Part shown: piece after piece, positions 58,791 through 64,000 of the stretch | Position numbering within the stretch: position 1 is the first letter of the stretch | How the letters are laid out: each line of letters starts with the position of its first letter | Assembly: GCF_026616205.1 (NCBI RefSeq) | Contig: NZ_JANHGR010000001.1 | Coordinates: forward strand, 744,001-808,000 | Source of the DNA: Halolamina litorea | GTDB taxonomy: Archaea > Halobacteriota > Halobacteria > Halobacteriales > Haloferacaceae | Direction: 5' to 3' | Length of the DNA stretch: 64,000 bases | The notes under the pieces: model-generated | Databases searched by the model: none | What the model saw: the letters and a program-made list of their open reading frames with translations, nothing else | Told to the model about the DNA's origin: nothing | Position numbers and translations under genes: made by a program

Positions 58791-59837
58791 ATGAGTCAGG
58801 ACGCCGCGGGCGACGCAACGACCGAAGGGGACCTCCGGAACACGGGGATGTCCCTCAAACACGACCGGGAGTGGGACTACGAACTCGAACGCATCATCGA
58901 GGAGATCGAGGAGAAGGACGCCAAGAAGGTCGGCCTGCAGTTCCCCGAAGGGCTCAAGCGCCGCGGCCCCGCCGTCGCCGACGACCTGCGGGAGCTCGCC
59001 CCCGACGACGTGACGTTCATGCTGTCGGGCCAGCCCTGTTACGGCGCCTGCGACCTCGACACGTTCCTGATGCGCCGCACCGACGTGTTCGTGCACTTCG
59101 GCCACTCGCCGATGAAGAACTCGGACAAGATCATCTACGTGCCGCTCTTCTCGAACGTCGACGTGTTCCCGATGATGGAGGACGCGCTGGAGGAACTCCC
59201 CGAGGACGACGTGGGGCTGGTCACGACGGCCCAGCACATGAACCTCTTCCCGGAGATGAAGGAGTGGCTGCAGGAGAAGGGGTACGAGGTCCACACCCGG
59301 AAGGGCGACGACCGCCTGACCCACGAGGGCCAAGTCCTGGGCTGCAACTACGCCTCCGCGGACATCGACGCCGATCAGGTGCTCTACGTCGGCGGCGGGA
59401 AGTTCCACCCGCTCGGGCTGGCGATGGAACACCCCGACAAGAAGGTCGTCATCGCCGACCCCGTGAACAACGTCGTCACCGTCGCCGACACGGAGAAGTT
59501 CATGAAGCAGCGCTACGGCGCCGTCCACCGCGCGATGGACGCCGAGAAGTGGGGCGTCATCTTCTGTACGAAGATCGGGCAGGGCCGCTGGGAGATGGCC
59601 GAGAAGATCGTCGAGGAGAACGAGAACGCCTACCTCATCACGATGGACGAGGTCACGCCGGACCGCCTGCGGAACTTCGACATGGACGCGTTCGTCAACA
59701 CCGGCTGTCCCCGGATCACCACCGACGACGGCCCGCAGTTCCACAAGCCGATGCTGACCCCCGGCGAGTACGAGATCGCGGTCGGCCACGAGCCCCTCGA
59801 CTCGCTGGAGTTCGACACGTTCCACGGCACCTGGTAA
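58791..59837 (+). CDS. dph2: diphthamide biosynthesis enzyme Dph2
   Basis: 348 residues. The three cluster cysteines are in LSGQPCYGACDLDTF, QVLGCNYASAD and VNTGCPRITTDD, one per domain, the hallmark of archaeal Dph2. The enzyme uses a [4Fe-4S] cluster and SAM in an unusual radical reaction to transfer aminocarboxypropyl to a histidine of elongation factor aEF-2. LQFPEGLKRRGP near residue 50 is also typical. Single gene. Confidence 0.95.
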   Translation: MSQDAAGDATTEGDLRNTGMSLKHDREWDYELERIIEEIEEKDAKKVGLQFPEGLKRRGPAVADDLRELAPDDVTFMLSGQPCYGACDLDTFLMRRTDVFVHFGHSPMKNSDKIIYVPLFSNVDVFPMMEDALEELPEDDVGLVTTAQHMNLFPEMKEWLQEKGYEVHTRKGDDRLTHEGQVLGCNYASADIDADQVLYVGGGKFHPLGLAMEHPDKKVVIADPVNNVVTVADTEKFMKQRYGAVHRAMDAEKWGVIFCTKIGQGRWEMAEKIVEENENAYLITMDEVTPDRLRNFDMDAFVNTGCPRITTDDGPQFHKPMLTPGEYEIAVGHEPLDSLEFDTFHGTW

Positions 59838-59888
59838 GCGACCAACCGCCGTCCCCACCCGTGGCGTCACCTCGTCGGGCGACGCGCC

Positions 59889-60128
59889 TCAGGCGGGGCC
59901 TTTCCCGTACGTGTCGAGCCCGATAACCGAGTTGAGCGGACACTTCTGGGTCGCGGCGGTGACGGTCAAGACCGCACCGACCAAGACCGACACGGCTGCG
60001 AGCACCAGGACGGTGGTGCCCAATGCGGGCGTGAAGAGCCCGGCGAACGCGGCGAGCCCCACGATGATCAGTAGCGGTCCGACGATGAACCGGGCGATAC
60101 GGTCGAGTCCTCCGACGTTTTTCTCCAT
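59889..60128 (-). CDS. DUF2892 (YgaP-like) small membrane protein
   Basis: 79 residues from the ATG at 60128. The start MEKNVGGLDRIARFIVGPLLIIVG and the end ATQKCPLNSVIGLDTYG are the family signature, with two membrane helices between. A conserved C-P follows the second helix. In other organisms such domains are fused to rhodanese (sulfurtransferase). The 246-base gap upstream, before the peptidase gene, shows nothing identifiable. Confidence 0.9.
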   Translation of the reverse strand: MEKNVGGLDRIARFIVGPLLIIVGLAAFAGLFTPALGTTVLVLAAVSVLVGAVLTVTAATQKCPLNSVIGLDTYGKGPA

Positions 60129-60374
60129 AGTCGCGTCACCTCTGTACAAGACTGTTGGTCCCCTGATGACTTAAGCACACGCTAGATTCCCGCGGCTTGA
60201 ACACTCTCGTACCGAACCCACACTCGACACCGCCGTGGTCCCGGGTGTCGCATACCCGGCCGGCGGCGTCGCTCGGTGACGTACCTCTCCTGCCCGCCCC
60301 GTGGTCGCCGCTGGACCGGGGCGGAACCGACCGCGACGGCAACGCCTTTGCCTCCGCCGGCCGCGGTTCGGAGC

Positions 60375-61544
60375 ATGGACATCGACACCAGTGCCCTCGA
60401 CGCCTACCTCGACGAGCAGGGCCTCGACGGCTACGCGGTCTACGCCGCCGGCGACGACTCCACGCAGCGCTACCTCTCGGGCTTCGACGCGCCAGACCCC
60501 TTCTTCACGGTCTACACGCCCGAGGAGACCGCCCTCCTCGCCTCGGGACTGGAGTACGGCCGCGCCTCGAAGGAAGCCCGGGGCGTCGTCGACCGTACCT
60601 CCGACTACGACTACCAGTCGCTCCGCGAGGAGTACGAACCCGGAACCGCTCGGGCGAAGCTACAGGCCGCGTTCCTCGACGCCCACGGCGTCGACTCCGT
60701 CGCCGTCCCCGAGAGCTTCCCCGTCGGCGCCGCCGACGGCCTGCGCGAGGAGGGGATCGCACTGGCGGTGGACTCGGCGGGCGTCGTCGACGACATCCGC
60801 GCGGTGAAGACCGACGAGGAGATCGAGTACGTCCGCGACGCCACGCTCGCGAACGAGGCGTCGATGCAGGCCTGTGAGGACCTGCTGGACGCCGCGAGCG
60901 TCGAGAACGGCGTCCTCTACTACGAGGGCGAACCGCTGACCAGCGAGCGCGTGGCGACCGAGATCGAGGTCACGCTGCTCCAGCACGGCTGTGCGCTGGA
61001 CGAGACCATCGTCGCCTGCGGCGTCGACGCTGCCGACCCCCACGACCGCGGGAGCGGCCCGCTGGAGGCCGGCCAGCCGATCATCGTCGACATCTTCCCC
61101 CGGGACAAGGAGAACGGCTACCACTCCGACATGACCCGCACCTTCGTCAAGGGCGAGGCCAGCGACACCATCTCCGAGTGGTACGCCCTCACGCAGGAGG
61201 CCAAGGAGGCCGCCTTCGACGCGCTGGCGCCCGGCGCGACCGGCGCCGAGGTCCACGCCGCCGTCTGTGAGGTGTACGAGAACGCCGGCTACCCCACGCT
61301 CCGGGCGGACCCCGCGACGGAGACGGGGTTCATCCACAGTACCGGCCACGGGATCGGCCTCGACGTGCACGAGGCGCCGTCGCTCTCCCCCCGCGGCGAC
61401 GAACTGAAGCCGGGCCACGTCGTCACGATCGAACCGGGGCTCTACGACCCCGCACACGGCGGCGTCCGGATCGAGGACATCGCCGTCGTCACCGAGGACG
61501 GCTACGAGAACTTCACCGACTACCCCGAACGGCTCGAACTGTAG
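60375..61544 (+). CDS. M24-family metallopeptidase (Xaa-Pro aminopeptidase-like)
   Basis: 389 residues from the ATG at 60375. The N-terminal creatinase-like domain (residues 1-145) is followed by the pita-bread catalytic domain with metal ligands in IIVDIFPRDKENGYHSDMTRTF (two Asp), STGHGIGLDVHEAP (His), VVTIEPGLYDP (Glu) and GVRIEDIAVV (Glu). It removes an N-terminal residue before proline or a related bond, in the cytosol. Confidence 0.93.
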   Translation: MDIDTSALDAYLDEQGLDGYAVYAAGDDSTQRYLSGFDAPDPFFTVYTPEETALLASGLEYGRASKEARGVVDRTSDYDYQSLREEYEPGTARAKLQAAFLDAHGVDSVAVPESFPVGAADGLREEGIALAVDSAGVVDDIRAVKTDEEIEYVRDATLANEASMQACEDLLDAASVENGVLYYEGEPLTSERVATEIEVTLLQHGCALDETIVACGVDAADPHDRGSGPLEAGQPIIVDIFPRDKENGYHSDMTRTFVKGEASDTISEWYALTQEAKEAAFDALAPGATGAEVHAAVCEVYENAGYPTLRADPATETGFIHSTGHGIGLDVHEAPSLSPRGDELKPGHVVTIEPGLYDPAHGGVRIEDIAVVTEDGYENFTDYPERLEL

Positions 61545-61584
61545 AACCGACCGCTTTTCACCCGACGACACCCTCCGTCCGGTA

Positions 61585-62382
61585 ATGACGCTCTGTATCG
61601 TCGGCGCCGGTGCGATGGGCCGCTGGCTGGCCGCGACCGTTGACGCGGCGCCGGCGCTCGACACCGATCTCGCCTTCGCCGACACCGACGCCGACGCCGC
61701 CGCGGACGCGGCAGCGGCGTTCGCCGACGCCGAGACGGTACCGCTCGACGGCGGGACGCCCGCCGCCGACCGCTCGTTCGAAACCGTCTGTCTGGCGGTT
61801 CCGATCCCGGCCGTGGAGGCCGCCGTCGCGAACTGGGCGCCCCACGCCGAGTCGGCCATGCTCGACCTCTCTGGCGTGATGGTCGGTCCCGTCGACGCCA
61901 TGCGCGAGCACCTGCCCGGCCGCGAGCGCGCGAGCCTCCACCCGCTGTTCGCCCCGCAGCGAGCACCGGGCAACGTCGCGCTGGTCGCCGACTCGGTCGG
62001 CACGACGCTCTCGCCGCTCCTCGATGCGCTCCGGGAGGCCGGCAACGACCTCTTTGAGACCACCCCCGAGGAACACGACGACGCCATGACCACGGTCCAA
62101 GCAAAGAGCCACGCCGCCGTGCTCGCGTGGGCGCTGGCCGGCGACGACGTGCGCGAGGAGTTCCACACGCCAGTCTCGGCGGGCCTCTCGGACCTCGCAG
62201 GGACCGTTACCGAGGGCGAAGCGCGGGTCTACGCCGACGTGCAGGAGGCCTTCGGCGGCGCCGACGCCGTCGCCGAGGCGGCCCGGGAACTCGCCGACGC
62301 CGACCACGAGGCGTTCGCCGCCCTGTACGAACGGGCCGCCGAGCGCGCCGGGTCGACGCCGACGACGGAGGGTGAGCGATGA
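61585..62382 (+). CDS. tyrA: prephenate dehydrogenase
   Basis: 265 residues. The Rossmann start MTLCIVGAGAMGRWLAATV is followed by VCLAVPIPAVEAAV, MLDLSGVMVGPVDAMRE, SLHPLFAPQRAPGNVALVAD (conserved H-P-x-F) and a helical dimerisation part with HAAVLAWALAGDD. It converts prephenate to 4-hydroxyphenylpyruvate for tyrosine synthesis. Its stop overlaps the start of the Rsm22-family gene (ATGA), so they are translated together. Confidence 0.88.
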   Translation: MTLCIVGAGAMGRWLAATVDAAPALDTDLAFADTDADAAADAAAAFADAETVPLDGGTPAADRSFETVCLAVPIPAVEAAVANWAPHAESAMLDLSGVMVGPVDAMREHLPGRERASLHPLFAPQRAPGNVALVADSVGTTLSPLLDALREAGNDLFETTPEEHDDAMTTVQAKSHAAVLAWALAGDDVREEFHTPVSAGLSDLAGTVTEGEARVYADVQEAFGGADAVAEAARELADADHEAFAALYERAAERAGSTPTTEGER

Positions 62383-63863
62383 GCGTCGACCGCTCGCGGC
62401 TCCGGGACACCGTCAACTACCTCCGGGAGGTCAGACCGATCGACCCCGCCGAGATACAGGAGTACTTCGACGAGGCACCCCACCCCGCGGTCGTCAAGCA
62501 GGCGCTCCGGGACGAGGCGTTCGACCTCGACCTGATCGAGCGCGAGGACGGGACCTTCGTCCCCGCGAGCGACGCCCCCGTCTCACCGCCGGGCTGGGAG
62601 CCCGAGGGACTGCCGAGCGAGTACGAGCGCGTCGTCGTCGACCGACTCGTCGACCGTTTCGGCCTTGACTGGGCGGACGGCCAGTCCGGCGACGACCTCC
62701 GCGAGGCGGTGCGTCGGCTGAAGGCGGACTACTTCCACGGCAACCCCGTCGAGTACGACGAGACCGCGGCGCTGGGGTACGCGGTCTACCACCTGCCGGA
62801 CTACTACGCCGCGATGGGCTACGTCCTCGACGACCTCGCGGAGAACAGCGACCTCCCGCGGAAACTTCGCGTGCTCGACGTGGGTGCCGGGACCGGTGGC
62901 CCCGCGCTGGCGCTCTGTGACTACCTCGCCCGCGGCGCCGAGGGCGACGATGAGGGGCCGCCGCTGGTGGAGTACCACGCGATCGAACCCTCGCCCGCGG
63001 CGGATCTCTTGGAAGACCTCCTCGACGAGACCCCGCGAAACGTCCACACGACGATCCACCGGGAGACCGCGGAGGCGTTCGACCCCGAATCGCTCGGCGA
63101 GATCGACCTCCTCTCGTTTTGTAACGTCCTCTCCGAACTCAACGACCCCGAAGCGACCGCCGAGCGCTACCTCGACGCCGTCGCCGACGACGGCACGCTG
63201 CTCGGGATCGCGCCGGCGGACTTGGAGACGGCGACTGGCCTGCGCGGGGTCGAACGCGCGCTCGCCAAACCGGACTCCGGGCCGTCGGTCTACTCGCCGA
63301 CGCTCCGACTGTGGCCCGGCGAGGCGCCGTCGGACCGTGGCTGGTCCTTCGACGTGCGCCCCGAGGTCGAGGCGCCGCGGATGCAGCGGCAGTTGGACGA
63401 GGGCGAGCGTGGCGAGCGCGGCAGCGAACGGGACGACCCGGGGACGTTCACCAAGACGACGGTGCAGTTCGCCTACACCCTCCTGCGGCCCGACGGGAAG
63501 CGCCGAACCCCCGTGGTCGCCTCGGCGGAGCGCCACGCGAAGGCCGCCGAGAGCGAGCGCCACGTCAGCAACCGGATCGACCTGCTGACGGTGAAGCTCA
63601 GTCCCGACCTGAGCCGGCAGGGCGAACGCCAACGCGAGTACGGCGCCGACCCGAACCCGCTGTTCAAGATCGGCGACGGGAGCGAGCAGGTCGAACACTA
63701 CGCCGTGCTCACCCAGCACACCGAACTGAACCGCGCGCTCGGTGAGGCGGCGTACGGCGCGGTGCTCTCCATCGAGAACGCGCTGGCGCTGTGGAACGAC
63801 GACGAGGAAGCGTACAACCTCGTCGTCGACGGCGAGACGGTCGTGGACCTCGTTGTTCCCTGA
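62379..63863 (+). CDS. Rsm22-family (METTL17-like) ribosomal small-subunit protein
   Basis: 494 residues. It carries the SAM-fold motif LRVLDVGAGTGGPALALCDYL near residue 165, PSPAADLLEDLL, IDLLSFCNVLSELND and the C-terminal KLSPDLSRQGERQREYGADPNPLF, the layout of Rsm22/METTL17 proteins that help assemble the small subunit. Typical members have a conserved cysteine cluster after the SAM domain; the corresponding region (SVYSPTLRLWPGEAP) has none. ATG overlaps the tyrA stop by four bases. Confidence 0.82.
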   Translation: MSVDRSRLRDTVNYLREVRPIDPAEIQEYFDEAPHPAVVKQALRDEAFDLDLIEREDGTFVPASDAPVSPPGWEPEGLPSEYERVVVDRLVDRFGLDWADGQSGDDLREAVRRLKADYFHGNPVEYDETAALGYAVYHLPDYYAAMGYVLDDLAENSDLPRKLRVLDVGAGTGGPALALCDYLARGAEGDDEGPPLVEYHAIEPSPAADLLEDLLDETPRNVHTTIHRETAEAFDPESLGEIDLLSFCNVLSELNDPEATAERYLDAVADDGTLLGIAPADLETATGLRGVERALAKPDSGPSVYSPTLRLWPGEAPSDRGWSFDVRPEVEAPRMQRQLDEGERGERGSERDDPGTFTKTTVQFAYTLLRPDGKRRTPVVASAERHAKAAESERHVSNRIDLLTVKLSPDLSRQGERQREYGADPNPLFKIGDGSEQVEHYAVLTQHTELNRALGEAAYGAVLSIENALALWNDDEEAYNLVVDGETVVDLVVP

Positions 63864-63967
63864 GACCGGTGGATGGGCCGCCATCCGAGAACGGCGGCCC
63901 ACACGCTGGGCTCGTGTGAACCCTGATTCACAGAACGGTTAATGAACAGCCTGCCCACCGCTCTCCC

Positions 63968-64000
63968 GTGAACACGACGCTCGTCGGGTCGCAGTTCGGT
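63968..64000 (+). CDS. possible start of a gene running off the window
   Basis: A GTG at 63968 opens a frame MNTTLVGSQFG to the last base. GGTTAATG about 30 bases earlier could be its TATA box. Only 11 codons are visible, so no function can be given. Confidence 0.35.
   Translation, partial: MNTTLVGSQFG

Overview
The window is a stretch of haloarchaeal (class Halobacteria) chromosome. The evidence is a very high G+C content, acidic Asp/Glu-rich proteins with few Lys residues, twin-arginine lipobox signal peptides, TATA-like boxes about 25-30 bases before many start codons (leaderless transcripts), and archaeal information-processing genes: TFB, DnaG-type primase, FEN-1, SBDS, GatE, Dph2, XPB/Bax1 and METTL5-like and TrmJ RNA methyltransferases. 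The genus cannot be fixed from what I can see. No transposase, integrase, CRISPR array or rRNA gene was found, so this is core chromosome rather than an island. Genes are tightly packed on both strands.

Layout. 1-5 kb: end of an OGG-type DNA glycosylase, a UlaG-like metallo-hydrolase, a long Ala/Glu-rich coiled-coil protein and a beta-carbonic anhydrase. 5-9 kb: METTL5-like methyltransferase with a small partner gene, TFB, and an Agl23-type membrane glycosyltransferase. 9-13 kb: UspA, a [2Fe-2S] ferredoxin with a ferritin-like protein, a DUF2797 protein and SBDS. 12.8-16.1 kb: two close paralogues of a cytosolic beta-propeller-like protein flanking an antisense FUN14 membrane protein. 16.2-19.7 kb: two unlike cis-prenyltransferase genes followed by a DUF92 membrane protein (family of phytyl-phosphate kinase) and a GNAT gene. 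20-31 kb: DnaG, an ornithine-cyclodeaminase family enzyme, several small membrane proteins, FEN-1, BolA, class II fumarase and GatE.

31-46 kb: an Lrp regulator divergent from an EamA exporter, a MaoC hydratase, TrmJ with an overlapping partner, a thioesterase, membrane proteins, tRNA-Lys(CUU) with nearby tRNA-derived repeats, a TrkA-N/DHH phosphoesterase, a PRC-barrel protein, a PAC2 protein, an aminotransferase and a complete NitT/TauT-type ABC importer. 46-58 kb: XPB helicase and its nuclease partner Bax1, an RsmB/RsmF-like rRNA methyltransferase with a split-off PUA-like partner, a second PAC2 protein, cytidine deaminase, a DUF555 protein without its zinc cysteines, a bifunctional-nuclease domain protein, an aspartoacylase-family hydrolase and an HtrA-like lipoprotein protease. 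58-64 kb: Dph2, an M24 peptidase, and prephenate dehydrogenase overlapping an Rsm22-family gene.

The most interesting observations are (i) the two cis-prenyltransferases, which have lost complementary essential motifs and look like a heteromeric enzyme next to a possible polyprenyl-phosphate kinase; (ii) the duplicated propeller genes around FUN14, with what may be a decayed gene between them; (iii) the tRNA-Lys-derived repeats; (iv) Rsm22 and DUF555 homologues lacking the metal-binding cysteines of their families. All functions are read from sequence by recognition of motifs and families; no database search was run.
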